DNA from: Thiocystis minor
Lineage (GTDB): Bacteria; Pseudomonadota; Gammaproteobacteria; Chromatiales; Chromatiaceae
Length of the DNA: 64,000 nt
Direction of reading: 5' to 3'
Assembly (NCBI RefSeq): GCF_016653465.1
Contig: NZ_NHSQ01000090.1
Coordinates: 62,001-126,000, forward strand
This document shows positions 1 through 9,134 of this stretch, piece after piece. A program made the position numbers and the translations under genes. Under the pieces are notes generated by a model that did no database searches, was not told the DNA's origin, and saw nothing but the letters and a program-made list of their open reading frames with translations. Position 1 is the first letter of the stretch. Each line of letters opens with the position of its first letter.

Positions 1-176
1 TTCACCCGATAGCCGCCGTCGGCCGGTTTGACCGCCAGTACCCGACCGCCGGTCTGCCGGCTGGCAATCTCGCCGGCTTCGCTCGGCGAGAGTTGCCCGT
101 CCTGGCCGCGACCGGCCCAGGCCGGGGGCTGAGAGAATAGAATCAGTGCGGCGAAAACAAGTCTGACGAGGCGCAT
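1..176 (-). CDS. PepSY-like small secreted protein (partial)
   Basis: The gene starts at an ATG at 176 on the minus strand and runs off the left edge, so only about 58 residues are visible. They begin with MRLVRLVFAALILF and a cleavable signal peptide ending near AWA. A short segment follows with SPSEAGEIASRQTGGRVLAVKPADGGYRV, the pattern of a PepSY domain start. Such periplasmic proteins often sit before a two-component system, but the downstream neighbour is outside the window. The call rests on the N-terminus only. Confidence 0.55.
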   Translation of the reverse strand, partial: MRLVRLVFAALILFSQPPAWAGRGQDGQLSPSEAGEIASRQTGGRVLAVKPADGGYRV

Positions 177-319
177 GGCGAACGGGCTCCCGGTTCTCCT
201 GCCGGTGACGGTAGGCGCGAATCTAGCATAGTCGCGGCTGGTGCAGGCGCTCCGGCGCGGCGAAACGCTTCGCGCCGGATTGAAACCGCGCCCGCGCCGA
301 CGCCAGGCGGTCGCGCCGA

Positions 320-649
320 TCAGTCAAACGCGCCGCGATAGATGATGGTGAGTCCATTGTCCGCGCGATGCCGGGGAGGAGGATCCCGATAGATCACCCG
401 TGGCGGGGGGGGCGGACTCTGGACATAGATCCTGCTATAACGGTCGTGATCGTGCCGGCGATGACGTTTCGCGTGTCTTGGCGGCTCCCAGCGGTCATAT
501 CGGTCATATCGGTCATACTTGTCATATCGTTCGTAGCGGTCATCGTCTCCGCGATGACGGGGGCCATCGGCCGCCGCCAGAACCGGTAGCAGCAGTGAAC
601 TTGCCAGGAAGGCGGTGGCCAGCGAAAGAAGCAGACGTTGACGTTTCAT
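320..649 (-). CDS. Small secreted RYD-repeat protein, function unknown
   Basis: This is a predicted exported protein of 109 residues. From ATG 649 it begins MKRQRLLLSLATAFLASS, a clear signal peptide ending near LAAADG. The mature part is very polar. It has a run of YDKYDRYDRYDRYDR-type repeats, then a basic His/Arg-rich stretch, then a proline-rich segment (SPPPPPR) and a short C-terminus. The frame stays open upstream to 778, but that extension has no signal peptide and would overlap the bioA start. The gene is divergent from bioA. I do not recognise a family. The composition suggests a periplasmic or surface protein. Confidence 0.55.
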   Translation of the reverse strand: MKRQRLLLSLATAFLASSLLLPVLAAADGPRHRGDDDRYERYDKYDRYDRYDRWEPPRHAKRHRRHDHDRYSRIYVQSPPPPPRVIYRDPPPRHRADNGLTIIYRGAFD

Positions 650-752
650 CGATGAGATCCTCGGTGGATGCGACAGAAGCCCAATCTCCCGTCGTTGAGC
701 ACATCCTATCCAATGCACCCTGAACCGATCCTGAACCGGAGACCCCAGTTTC

Positions 753-2027
753 GTGGAGAGCGCCGACATCCTTGCCATCGATCAGGCCCATGCCTGGCAT
801 CCCTATACCTCGACTCTCGACCGCGATCCGGTCTATCCGGTGCGCGCGGCGTATGGCTGTTATCTGGAACTGATGGACGGCCGGGTGCTGATCGATGGCA
901 TGTCGTCCTGGTGGTGCGCCATCCATGGCTACAACCATCCGGCGCTGAATCAGGCGGCGCGCGATCAGCTCGACCGGATGTCGCATGTCATGTTCGGCGG
1001 GCTGACCCACGAGCCGGCAATGCGTCTGGTGCGCTCGCTGATCGAACTGACGCCGGAGCCGCTTCAGCAGGTTTTTCTCTGCGACTCTGGCTCGGTCGCG
1101 GTGGAGGTCGCGATCAAGATGGCGCTCCAGTTCTGGATCGCCTCGGGACGCCCGGACAAGCACCGGCTCATGACCATCCGTTCCGGCTACCATGGGGACA
1201 CCTTCAACGCCATGTCGGTGTGCGATCCGGTCACCGGGATGCACCATCTCTTCAGCCGCGTGCTGCCCCAGCAGATCTTCGCGCCCGCGCCGACCAGCCG
1301 TTTCGGAGAGACCTGCCAACCGGAAGACATCGCGCCCTTCGCCGAACTGATCGAGCGCCATCATGATGAACTGGCCGCCGTCATCCTGGAGCCCATCGTC
1401 CAGGGCGCGGGCGGGATGCGGTTCTACAGCGCGGACTATCTGGCACAGGTCCGCGCGCTGTGCGACCGCTTCGAGGTGCTTCTGATCGTCGACGAGATCG
1501 CCACCGGGTTCGGACGCACCGGCCGTCTGTTCGCCTGCGAGCATGCCCGCATCTCGCCCGACATCATGACGGTCGGCAAGGCGCTGACCGGCGGCTATCT
1601 GACCCTGGCCGCGACGCTGGCGACCGAGCGGGTCGCGCACACCATTTCGTCCGGCGCGCCGGGCGTCTTCATGCACGGGCCGACCTTCATGGGCAATCCG
1701 CTCGCCTGCGCCATCGCCAATGCCAGTCTCGAGCTACTGCTGGCGGACGACTGGCAGGCGAATATCCGCCGGATCGAGGCTGGATTGAACGCGGGTCTTG
1801 CACCCTGTCGCGGCCTGCCGGGGGTGGCGGAGGTGCGCGTGCTGGGTGCCATTGGCGTGGTGGAAATGGAGCAGCCTGTGGCGATGCGCGAAATCCAGCG
1901 CCGGTTCGTCGAGCGAGGCGTCTGGGTACGCCCGTTCGGGCGGCTGGTGTATCTGATGCCGCCCTATCTCATGTCGGATGTCGAACTCGGGCTGCTCTGC
2001 GAGGCGGTCGGACAGGTGCTGGCCTGA
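753..2027 (+). CDS. bioA: Adenosylmethionine-8-amino-7-oxononanoate aminotransferase
   Basis: BioA is a cytoplasmic PLP enzyme. It transfers the amino group of S-adenosylmethionine to 7-keto-8-aminopelargonate to give 7,8-diaminopelargonate in biotin synthesis. The 424-residue length is normal. The N-terminal WHPYTS and [13 protein letters not shown] segments are typical of BioA. The class III signature [13 protein letters not shown] is at about 245-257, and the PLP lysine is K276 in [10 protein letters not shown]. Translation starts at GTG 753 with GGAGA about ten bases upstream. No other biotin gene is in the window, so bioA is separate from any bioBFCD cluster here. It ends just before a perfect hairpin element. 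Confidence 0.95.
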   Translation: MESADILAIDQAHAWHPYTSTLDRDPVYPVRAAYGCYLELMDGRVLIDGMSSWWCAIHGYNHPALNQAARDQLDRMSHVMFGGLTHEPAMRLVRSLIELTPEPLQQVFLCDSGSVAVEVAIKMALQFWIASGRPDKHRLMTIRSGYHGDTFNAMSVCDPVTGMHHLFSRVLPQQIFAPAPTSRFGETCQPEDIAPFAELIERHHDELAAVILEPIVQGAGGMRFYSADYLAQVRALCDRFEVLLIVDEIATGFGRTGRLFACEHARISPDIMTVGKALTGGYLTLAATLATERVAHTISSGAPGVFMHGPTFMGNPLACAIANASLELLLADDWQANIRRIEAGLNAGLAPCRGLPGVAEVRVLGAIGVVEMEQPVAMREIQRRFVERGVWVRPFGRLVYLMPPYLMSDVELGLLCEAVGQVLA

Positions 2028-2045
2028 TCCGAGCGAAGTATCGGC

Positions 2046-2098
2046 GTCGCCCGCAAGCGGGCTCCTACGCGCCCCGTAGGAGCCCGCTTGCGGGCGAC
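2046..2098. repeat. REP-like perfect palindrome
   Basis: Two perfectly complementary 24-base arms (2046-2069 and 2075-2098) are separated by a 5-base loop. The arm core is GTAGGAGCCCGCTTGCGGGC, which resembles the GTAGGAGC-type REP elements common in gammaproteobacteria. It lies in the 118-bp gap between convergent bioA and the membrane sulfatase gene. It could work as a bidirectional transcription stop or mRNA-stabilising hairpin, although no T-run follows. Confidence 0.8.
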
Positions 2099-2145
2099 TT
2101 GGCCATCGGTTTCAGCGATTCGGGAAATACTTGCTGGATGGTGTC

Positions 2146-4047
2146 TTAATCGCGCGGTTTGGCCCTTGGCGTCAGCGCCGCTTCCCGGAACTCTATCTGC
2201 GGCGCGTGAAGATCCAGCAGCGCATGTTGCGCCCCGCTGAACAGATCCGCCTTCAGTCGCTCCACCGCCTGGAGCCAGTCCGACGACGCGCGGCAGGCGC
2301 CGGCGTGACTGGTCTCGGTTTCGCCGGGCGCCAGTTCCGCGCCCCGGCAGGTGCTAACGCTGTCGCCTTCGATCATGAGTGATAGACCGGGCAGCGGTCG
2401 GAGGTGGGCCGTCCTTGGTGGCCGCAGCGCCAACTCCATGATGGATGGGCGCTGATCGCCCAGCAGCGCGAGCAGGCGCGCGGGCAATTGATAGAATGAC
2501 AGATCGCCGACCGCCACGGGGCCGCGCCGGCCATCGATCACCACCAGCGGCGTCTCCACCAGGGTGCGGAACATCCTATCCGTGAAATCGCTGCGTTGGC
2601 TGGCGAGCAATCCGGATTCGGTGTAGCCGCCGAAGTTGGGGCCAAGAAAGGGCAAGTGATCGCCGAACAGGACGATCAGCCCGTCCGGATCGCGTCGCCG
2701 CAGTTCGCGCAGAAAGGCCATGAGTTCGCGCGACTTGTAGTAGAGCGTGTTGGCGTAGGCCGCGACCATGTCATGCCCTTGCGCTGCGGTGATCGTCGCC
2801 GGACGGCGCTCGTTCAGCGGGTAATCCAGATGGCCAAAATAGGTCAGCACGTAATTGAAGACGGGTTGCGACTGCCGTAGCGTCGGTTCCAGACGTTCCA
2901 GCACCTGACGGTACAGTGACGCGTCGCTGAGAAATTCACGATTCATGTCGTCGAGGACGAAATCCCGGTCAGACCAATAGGTCTCGAAACCGATTCGCCG
3001 ATAGGCATTGACCCGGTTCCAGAAGGGCGCCGAATTGGGATGCGAGGCAAAGGTGCGATAACCGGCTTCCGCCAGATGACGCGGCAGACAGGGGGCATCG
3101 CGACGCAGACCGCCCTCGAAAAAGACGTTGTCGCGGGTGACGGGGAAGCCGCACAACACCTCGAATTCGGTATTGGCGGTATAGCCGCCGAACACCGGCG
3201 CGAGCGCGTGCGAATGGCCGGCAGCGGTCCACAGCGAGCGGAACTCGGGATCGAGCGGATCGGCGGACAGCTCGGACGCGGTCAGCGCGAGCGGATCCCA
3301 GAAGGATTCCAGGACGATCATGTGCAGATTGCGTCGTGGAAGATCGGGAGCGCGGGCGACCTTAAGCAGGTCGCGTCCTTCAACATCCGCGAGCGATGTC
3401 AACGCCGCGGTGACCTCCACGCGTGTCGGTGGCGTCTCGCGCAGCGACAGATTGCGCGCCGTTTCCTGGAGCAGATGAATCGGCAGTCCGCGCATCTGAA
3501 AATTGGCGGGCTGATTCCAGACCGAGTGGCCGAAACGGGCATCCATGACCTGGGTGAGCGAGGCGGGGAAGGCGACAAGCAGACCGACACCAAGACCCAG
3601 GACGCCCAGATGGATCCAGGTCCGGCGCTGATTCCAGGCGATCATCCAGCCGAGCAGAACCAGCGGCGCGGCGACCATCAGGACCGCACCCGCGAACTGC
3701 CAGCCGCCGAACAGCAGAAACAGATGCCGCGCCGCGACGAAATCGTCCGGCGTCACCGGGGCGCCAAGAATCGAGAGCTTCAGCGCATTGCCGAGGGTCA
3801 GCGAGGTGAACAGAACCGCCGTGGCGAGCATGAAGCGGGGCAGCGAGCGTGCCATCCCGAACAGCAGTGCGCCGAGCAGAAGGTGCGCGGTCAGATCGCG
3901 CGGATAGGTCGCGGACCAGGGGTTGACCTGGAACCATCGGTTCATGGCTGCTTGGGCAAGAACATACCAGAGAGCGACGAACAGCAGCGCCACGCCCCAG
4001 GCAAGGCGCGGGTGAAGCGTGTTGGACAAGGCGAAAGGATGTTTCAC
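2146..4047 (-). CDS. LtaS/MdoB-like membrane sulfatase-fold protein
   Basis: This is a 633-residue inner-membrane protein of the LTA synthase/phosphoglycerol transferase type. These enzymes use an alkaline-phosphatase fold outside the membrane to move phosphoglycerol or phosphoethanolamine groups from lipids to envelope glycans. About five hydrophobic segments occupy residues 15-165. The catalytic domain follows, with a metal-binding acid in IVLESFWD (E247), the expected nucleophile T290 in GGYTANTEF, and metal ligands in LFGDHLPFL. The C-terminal 60 residues are cysteine-containing and less typical. The substrate cannot be read from sequence. In a Gram-negative host, periplasmic glucans or lipopolysaccharide are candidates. 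The gene stands alone, convergent to bioA. Confidence 0.85.
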   Translation of the reverse strand: MKHPFALSNTLHPRLAWGVALLFVALWYVLAQAAMNRWFQVNPWSATYPRDLTAHLLLGALLFGMARSLPRFMLATAVLFTSLTLGNALKLSILGAPVTPDDFVAARHLFLLFGGWQFAGAVLMVAAPLVLLGWMIAWNQRRTWIHLGVLGLGVGLLVAFPASLTQVMDARFGHSVWNQPANFQMRGLPIHLLQETARNLSLRETPPTRVEVTAALTSLADVEGRDLLKVARAPDLPRRNLHMIVLESFWDPLALTASELSADPLDPEFRSLWTAAGHSHALAPVFGGYTANTEFEVLCGFPVTRDNVFFEGGLRRDAPCLPRHLAEAGYRTFASHPNSAPFWNRVNAYRRIGFETYWSDRDFVLDDMNREFLSDASLYRQVLERLEPTLRQSQPVFNYVLTYFGHLDYPLNERRPATITAAQGHDMVAAYANTLYYKSRELMAFLRELRRRDPDGLIVLFGDHLPFLGPNFGGYTESGLLASQRSDFTDRMFRTLVETPLVVIDGRRGPVAVGDLSFYQLPARLLALLGDQRPSIMELALRPPRTAHLRPLPGLSLMIEGDSVSTCRGAELAPGETETSHAGACRASSDWLQAVERLKADLFSGAQHALLDLHAPQIEFREAALTPRAKPRD

Positions 4048-4426
4048 GGGTGACGAATCGAGACGAGGCGCTCGCGAGGAGCCGGTTCAGACGGGGTGGT
4101 CATTCCGAAGAGCCTAGCCGATTGTCACGAAAATGTCTTTAAAACGTCATAATTCGGAATGCCTCGATCCAGGTCGAAAGCCGCCGATCGCGTGGTTGCT
4201 CCGTCAAGAGCGAGCTTGCCGCCGCGCCCAGCGTCCGAACCTTGGCGACGCCCGTCACCATCGGCGCGTGCTAAAGTATGAAAATTGCAAAAGGTCTATG
4301 ATGAAATCGCGCAGGCGGGCGGTGTCGATGTATTGATGTCTCGGCTTCCCGCGCCGCCGCGGGAAGCCGAGGCGAGCGGGGCTAGCCTCGTTCCTAATCT
4401 TCCAACCTAAATCGAGAGCAAGACCG
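4048..4426. other. Intergenic region with hairpins
   Basis: This is a 379-bp gap between two divergent genes. I see no convincing gene. A 9-bp inverted pair (CATTCCGAA at 4101-4109 and TTCGGAATG at 4153-4161) lies near the sulfatase start. A strong hairpin is listed separately at 4340-4371. The AT-rich stretch around 4130-4155 and 4270-4300 is the likely place for promoters of both genes, but no consensus box is clear enough to call. Confidence 0.4.
4340..4371 (+). promoter_or_regulatory. Strong hairpin in the leader of the DUF3334 gene
   Basis: Two perfect 14-base arms (4340-4353 and 4358-4371, core CTCGGCTTCCCGCG) enclose a 4-base loop. The hairpin lies 55 bases upstream of the TTG start of the DUF3334 gene. 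No T-run follows, so it is not a textbook terminator. It could be a leader structure, an insulator or a REP-like element. Confidence 0.45.
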
Positions 4427-5098
4427 TTGACAAAGCCAAAGACGATATCGACCGATGACATCCTGGTGATGTTGTGCAGCTCCGTGCGAAAGGTACTCTC
4501 CGCGGCAACCAAGACCCAGATCAGCTATTCCCCGATGGTGCAGCGGATCACGCGCACCTGCCTGAGGCCCGATATCGGCTGTTTCGTGCTGTTCGACGGC
4601 GGTTTTTCCGGTCTGGTCATTATGAACTTCTCGGCGCAGTCCGCCATGGAGATCTATCGCGCCTACATGATCTCCATGGGCATGCCGGAGTCCGAGCTGG
4701 CCACTCAGCATACGTCCGAAGAGGTCGGCAACATGCTCGGTGAGCTGATGAATCAGATCGTGGGCGATTTCACCGGCAATGTTGGTCATGAATTGCAGGT
4801 CTGCATCAATCAGAATCAGCCGAAGATGCTCACCATTAATAAGGAGGTGATGGTCAGTATCGATACCAATCTGGACCGCGCCCAGTCGCGGCGCGTCGCC
4901 TTCAGCACGGCGCGTCGCAACGTCTTTTACATGGAGCTGGCGATGGACAAAACCGAGTTCATCAAGCTGCACGATTTCGAGCTGGAAGACGTCGACCCGG
5001 ATCGCATTGTGGAAGATCAGGCCCGGCAAAACGCAGCGCTTGCCGCCGATACTCAATCACTGGTCGACATGGCGCTGCTGGATGAATTGGGTCTGTAG
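4427..5098 (+). CDS. DUF3334 family protein, possibly CheX/CheC-like
   Basis: This 223-residue cytoplasmic protein matches what I know of DUF3334 in length and sequence style. Residues about 93-107 (SEEVGNMLGELMNQIVG) contain an E-x-x-N helix like that of the CheC/CheX phosphatases, which remove phosphate from CheY. The usual D/S four residues before the Glu is N here. The long middle section is predicted mixed alpha/beta. Start is TTG 4427; there is no nearby ATG in frame, and the ribosome site is weak (GAGAG). The gene is monocistronic. A role in chemotaxis signalling is an inference from the helix and from the rich chemotaxis content elsewhere in the window. Confidence 0.65.
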   Translation: MTKPKTISTDDILVMLCSSVRKVLSAATKTQISYSPMVQRITRTCLRPDIGCFVLFDGGFSGLVIMNFSAQSAMEIYRAYMISMGMPESELATQHTSEEVGNMLGELMNQIVGDFTGNVGHELQVCINQNQPKMLTINKEVMVSIDTNLDRAQSRRVAFSTARRNVFYMELAMDKTEFIKLHDFELEDVDPDRIVEDQARQNAALAADTQSLVDMALLDELGL

Positions 5099-5102
5099 GA
5101 GA

Positions 5103-5191
5103 TGAAACCGCGTCCGGCATGGCATGCATTACTTGGTGCATCGGATCGGTTTCGCCAGAGTCCACAAGCGTTGGAGCCGCTGCGGTTTGAG
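5103..5191 (+). repeat. AAACCGCGTCC repeat element, copy A
   Basis: This is the most diverged of four related elements in the window (others at 8974, 22371 and 22481). It opens with AAACCGCGTCCGGCATGG at 5105 and closes with GCGGTTTGAG. The interior shares blocks such as TGCATCGGATCG and CACAAGCG with copy B. It lies just after the DUF3334 stop codon. Confidence 0.55.
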
Positions 5192-5200
5192 TGTTTCTCG

Positions 5201-5221
5201 TCACACCGCTTCGCAGTGTGA
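5201..5221. terminator. Possible bidirectional terminator hairpin
   Basis: TCACACCGC and GCAGTGTGA pair at eight of nine positions around a TTC loop. The hairpin sits in the gap between the convergent DUF3334 and DUF2934 genes. There is no strong T-tract, so this is a position-based guess. Confidence 0.3.
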
Positions 5222-5292
5222 CGGGTTCCTTCCTCTTGGCGCTCTGCGCTGAGGCTAGCCAGCAAGGCTGGAGCGACACGAAACGACGCCTT

Positions 5293-5772
5293 TCACTCTG
5301 AGCGTGGTTTAAGCGCCGTCATGGTTTTTGCGCGATTGATGAGGTCGTCGATCTCGCGCTCGGCATCGGCCCAGTCCTGATCCTTGTACCCATCGGCAAA
5401 ATCGCGTTTTTCGGCCTTGTAAAAGGCCGCTTCCCTGATCATGTCCTGCCGCTTTTCGGGCGTGACATTGGCAAGTTGTTTGAGGCTGCCAGAACTGTCA
5501 TCGGTGGCTGGTTTTGCCGCGGGCCTGGCCGCTGCCGTCGTTTTCGTGACCGTGGTTTTAGCCGCCGCTTTTCCGGCTGGCGCCTTTTTGGCGGCGGGAG
5601 CCTTCTTGGCGGCCGCAGTAGGAGCAGCCGTCTTCTGCGTGCTCGATTGACTTGCCGCCGGCTTTGTTACAGTCGCTTCCGCTTGACCGACAGGCGGCTT
5701 TGGGTCGGACGCTTTTTTCTGAGCCGTTTTTTTGGCCGCGGTTTTCTTGGTTACGATTTTGTTATCAGCCAT
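5293..5772 (-). CDS. DUF2934 protein with histone-like Ala/Lys-rich tail
   Basis: This is a 159-residue cytoplasmic protein in two parts. Residues 1-95 are low-complexity Lys/Ala/Pro/Thr (TKKTAAKKTAQKK, AAKKAPAAKKAPAGK), like histone-H1-type tails. Residues about 105-150 form the DUF2934 motif: a helix with EKRQDMIREAAFYKAEKR, then G-x-x-x-x-DW-x-x-AE-x-EID. DUF2934 has no established function. The basic tail suggests nucleic-acid or polyanion contact, which is an inference. It is a monocistronic gene with a long unassigned upstream region. Confidence 0.75.
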   Translation of the reverse strand: MADNKIVTKKTAAKKTAQKKASDPKPPVGQAEATVTKPAASQSSTQKTAAPTAAAKKAPAAKKAPAGKAAAKTTVTKTTAAARPAAKPATDDSSGSLKQLANVTPEKRQDMIREAAFYKAEKRDFADGYKDQDWADAEREIDDLINRAKTMTALKPRSE

Positions 5773-6084
5773 CTTCTTTGCCCGCCTCTTGGATTCTGGT
5801 TGTTACGAAAAGGGGTGGTCGCTGGCACCCCATTGGTGGTGCAATCAATTTCATAACCTTCCGTAATCTACCTTAGACATGGATAGAATACACGCGAATT
5901 AAGGCAGGAAGCGCATGATCGGGCCGCCAGGCGGCAGGATAAAGGTTTGATCTGGTTCTATCCCTACCACCGGACCAGAGAATGGAAGCGCTTGCGCTCG
6001 GACGAGGCGGATGGCCTGTAGTGGGTCTTGAGCCTGGCCTTTGGTATCCTTGACCGATCCATCACCGCCCGGGTTTCGTTAACG
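5773..6084. other. Intergenic region, nothing recognised
   Basis: About 310 bp lie between the divergent DUF2934 and first GH57 genes. It must hold both promoters. The part near 5835-5890 is AT-rich. In-frame codons upstream of the GH57 ATG run back to a TTG at 6028, but that extension does not look like protein of the family. I see no RNA gene or repeat here. Confidence 0.35.
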
Positions 6085-7455
6085 ATGATTGCTCACCACG
6101 CTCTCGTGCTCAATCTCCATCAGCCCCCCGGCAATCTCCAGGATCTTCTGGAGTACCAGAGCTGGGAAGCCAAGGAGATCCTGTTCGCCCTCGATCGTAT
6201 TCCGCGCAGTCTTTGGGGCCAGGAGGCCCACGCTCGCGTCCATCTTTCCCTGTCCGGAACCCTGCTGGAGACCCTGTCGGATCCGGCGTTTCAACAGCGG
6301 GTCTATGGCATCGTGGACTGCGGATCGCTGCTCTGGCACTTGCAGAATCAATCGCTGTTCGAGGTGCTCGGCACCGGCTATTACCATCCGGTGCTGCCGC
6401 TGATTCCGGAGGCCGACCGCCGGGAACATCTGCGGCGCTGGCTCGGAATCGCCCATCATCTGCTCTGGCGTCCGCGCTTCCAGGGCTTCTGGCCGCCCGA
6501 GATGGGCTTCTCGATGGAACTCATCCCGCTACTGCGCGCCTTTGGGTATCGCTATGTCCTGGTCGACAGCGAGCATATCGAGCCAGTGACCGAGATGAGC
6601 TGGCAGGAGGCCCGCTATCGTCCGCACATCGCCCGCTACGGAGACGACGAGATCACCGTCATTGTGCGTGATCGCGAACTCTCGGACGCCCAGGAATCCG
6701 GCATGGATCTGGACTGGTTCCTCGCCGAGGTCGCCGAGCGCACCAAGTGGTGCGATTTCCCGCCGCTGGTGACGACCTGCACCGATGGCGAGAACGGCGG
6801 CTGGTTCCGCAACGTGACCGAAGGGGCCAATTTCTGGAGTGTCTTCTATCAACCCCTGCTGGAACGCGTCGCCGCCGGCGAGTCGGGGGTCGTGCCAACC
6901 TTTATCAGCGACTATCTCGACACCCATGGCGCGCATGGCGAGGTGCGGGTCCGCACCGGCGCCTGGAATACCGGCTGGCACCACGGACGCGATTTCACCC
7001 AATGGACGGGGTCGGCGCGCCAGCGGCGAGCCTTGGCCGATTTTGCCCTGGTCAGCCGTTCGGTCCATGATGCCCGCTGGTTTGCCGGCGAGCGCGGTCT
7101 CACCGATGGTCCGCATGCCGAGGCCATCGCCGCCGCGCTGGGATCCCTGCTGCGGGCCGAGACAAGCTGCAACCTCTACTGGGGCGAGGACTGGGTGCCG
7201 CGCGCCGAGGCCGACCTGACGGCCAGTCGCGCGGCGCTGGCGCAAATCGGCATCGTCGTCGAGCCAACGCCCGAAGACACCGCGCCGGGCGCCGCGGAAC
7301 CGCTCGCCGACGCAGCGCCGGTCGGCGAATCCCCGGTTTTACCGGAAACGTCCGTCGACGCGGGCGATGCTGTGGTCACAATCACGCCAGAGACCTTCGA
7401 CGCGCCCGCGACGCCATCTCCGGATCAGCCATCTCCGGACCAATCGTCTCATTGA
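6085..7455 (+). CDS. Glycoside hydrolase family 57 protein (first of pair)
   Basis: This is a GH57-type enzyme of about 456 residues, acting on alpha-glucans such as glycogen. Visible family marks are the N-terminal NLHQPPG, the FWPPEMG segment, TCTDGENGGWF in the middle and a C-terminal ETSCNLYWGEDWVPRA. The last 70 residues are a low-complexity Ala/Pro/Asp tail that is absent from the next gene. I chose ATG 6085 (MIAHHALVLN) because family members start just before the HQP motif; a TTG at 6028 would add 19 residues. The exact activity (amylase, branching or glucanotransferase) cannot be settled here. The second GH57 gene follows after 31 bases, so they are probably co-transcribed. Confidence 0.85.
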   Translation: MIAHHALVLNLHQPPGNLQDLLEYQSWEAKEILFALDRIPRSLWGQEAHARVHLSLSGTLLETLSDPAFQQRVYGIVDCGSLLWHLQNQSLFEVLGTGYYHPVLPLIPEADRREHLRRWLGIAHHLLWRPRFQGFWPPEMGFSMELIPLLRAFGYRYVLVDSEHIEPVTEMSWQEARYRPHIARYGDDEITVIVRDRELSDAQESGMDLDWFLAEVAERTKWCDFPPLVTTCTDGENGGWFRNVTEGANFWSVFYQPLLERVAAGESGVVPTFISDYLDTHGAHGEVRVRTGAWNTGWHHGRDFTQWTGSARQRRALADFALVSRSVHDARWFAGERGLTDGPHAEAIAAALGSLLRAETSCNLYWGEDWVPRAEADLTASRAALAQIGIVVEPTPEDTAPGAAEPLADAAPVGESPVLPETSVDAGDAVVTITPETFDAPATPSPDQPSPDQSSH

Positions 7456-7486
7456 ACACAATCCATGACATGTTAAGGAGTTTTCC

Positions 7487-8953
7487 GTGAATCAACTGCC
7501 TGAATACATCGGCGATGTCCCGAACATCTCCGGCCATGAAGCCGAGTTGGAGAAGGTCGTCGCGCGGGGGCGCACGCGGACCTTGTTCGCCGATCGCGGG
7601 GGAATCGACTTCGGGGCCATCCGTTCCGCGACCGCGATTGCGCTCCATCAGCATCAGCCGCTGATCCCCGCCGGCGGGGGCGATCTGCGCACCGCCGCGC
7701 TGATCAGCAATCTCCAGCACATGATGCATAACCAGCACATCGGCGATAACTACAACGCGCCGGCCTTCGTCTGGTGCTACAAGCGGATGGGCGAGTTTAT
7801 CCCGCAGCTGGTCGGAGAAGGCAAGTCGCCGCGCTGCATGCTGGAATATTCCGGCACCCTGCTGCACGGTCTGCGCAAGATGGGCGAGAACCACGTCATC
7901 GACGCGCTCAAGACCATCACCTGCAACCCGGATTACAACTGGGCCGCCGAATGGCTTGGCATGCCCTGGGGCCATGCGGTGGCGCCGTCCACGCCGGTGC
8001 AGGATTATCGGCTGCATGTGCGTGCCTTCCAGCATCACTTCGCGGCCATCTTCGGCTGGGAAGCGCTGGAGCGGGTGCGCGGGTTCTCGCCCTCCGAGAT
8101 GGCGCTGCCGAATCATCCCGATGTCGCCTACGAATTCGTCAAGACCCTGGTCGACTGCGGATTTCAATGGGTACTGATTCAGGAACACTCGGTGCAGCAG
8201 GTCAGCAACGCCCGTCATCCGGAGCGCCCGCACATCCCGCACCGTCTGGTCTGCACCAATTCAAAAGGCGAGACGGCGAGCATCATCGCCATCATCAAAA
8301 CGCAGGGGTCAGACACCAAGCTGGTGGCTCAGATGCAGCCCTGGTACGAGGCGCAGGGGCTCAACCGGGTCGAGTTGGCCGGCAAGTCCATCCCGCCGCT
8401 GGTCACTCAGATCGCTGACGGCGAGAATGGCGGCGTCATGATGAACGAGTTCCCCGGCAAGTTCATGGAAGTGGCCTCGCTCTCCAGTCACTCGGCGAAT
8501 CCGATGATGAACGCTAGCGAATATCTGGAACATCTCTTTGCCATGGGCATCAAGGAAAGCGATTTCCCCGAGATTCAGCCGATCTTCCATGACCGCATCT
8601 GGGCGCGCATCCAGCCGGGTGATGGCCCCGAGAAACTGGCCAAGGCGATCGAGAAACTCAAACAGGAAGACGGGCGTTTCCACATGGAAGGCGGCAGTTG
8701 GACCAATGATCTCTCCTGGGTCAAGGGTTACGACAATCTGCTTGGGCCGATGGAGGAGGCGAGTTCGATCTTTAACGAAAAGGTGTTGCGCCCCGGCGTC
8801 TCGACCGATCATCCCAGCTACCGCAACGCGCTCTTTCATCTGATGGCCTCGCAAACCAGTTGCTATCGCTACTGGGGGCAGGGCGAGTGGACCGATTACG
8901 GGCGCGAGATCTGCCGCCGGGCGAGCGAGATCGTGCAGCGCGATTTCGCCTAA
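7487..8953 (+). CDS. Glycoside hydrolase family 57 protein (second of pair)
   Basis: This is a 488-residue GH57 protein. It starts at GTG 7487 with AAGGAG six bases upstream. Family marks are ALHQHQPLIP near residue 48, GFSPSEMALP near 200, IADGENGG near 310 and SQTSCYRYWGQGEWTDYG near the end. It differs clearly from the upstream GH57 gene, so this is an old pair and not a recent duplication. Both probably work on storage polysaccharide in the cytoplasm, since neither has a signal peptide. It is followed by repeat copy B. Confidence 0.85.
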   Translation: MNQLPEYIGDVPNISGHEAELEKVVARGRTRTLFADRGGIDFGAIRSATAIALHQHQPLIPAGGGDLRTAALISNLQHMMHNQHIGDNYNAPAFVWCYKRMGEFIPQLVGEGKSPRCMLEYSGTLLHGLRKMGENHVIDALKTITCNPDYNWAAEWLGMPWGHAVAPSTPVQDYRLHVRAFQHHFAAIFGWEALERVRGFSPSEMALPNHPDVAYEFVKTLVDCGFQWVLIQEHSVQQVSNARHPERPHIPHRLVCTNSKGETASIIAIIKTQGSDTKLVAQMQPWYEAQGLNRVELAGKSIPPLVTQIADGENGGVMMNEFPGKFMEVASLSSHSANPMMNASEYLEHLFAMGIKESDFPEIQPIFHDRIWARIQPGDGPEKLAKAIEKLKQEDGRFHMEGGSWTNDLSWVKGYDNLLGPMEEASSIFNEKVLRPGVSTDHPSYRNALFHLMASQTSCYRYWGQGEWTDYGREICRRASEIVQRDFA

Positions 8954-8973
8954 ATGTAGGAATCGAACGATTC

Positions 8974-9096
8974 GCCCCGATTTAAAGCGCGTCCAGTATG
9001 GTTGGCATTGGTTGCATATCGGATCGCCATGGGCTTTCGATGGGCGAAGCTCACTCGACACAAGCGCGTTTATACTGGACGCGATTTTAAATCGGG
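8974..9096 (+). repeat. AAACCGCGTCC repeat element, copy B
   Basis: This element is about 120 bp with long terminal inverted repeats. The left end carries CCCCGATTTAAA then CGCGTCCAGTAT. The right end carries the complement ATACTGGACGCG then TTTTAAATCGGGG, with one small internal mismatch. It lies between the second GH57 gene and the DUF2333 gene. An in-frame start at 9012 inside the element was rejected as the DUF2333 start. Confidence 0.75.
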
Positions 9097-9134
9097 GGCG
9101 GTTTTCGCCCTCGCCAAACAACACGGAGAAAGCG

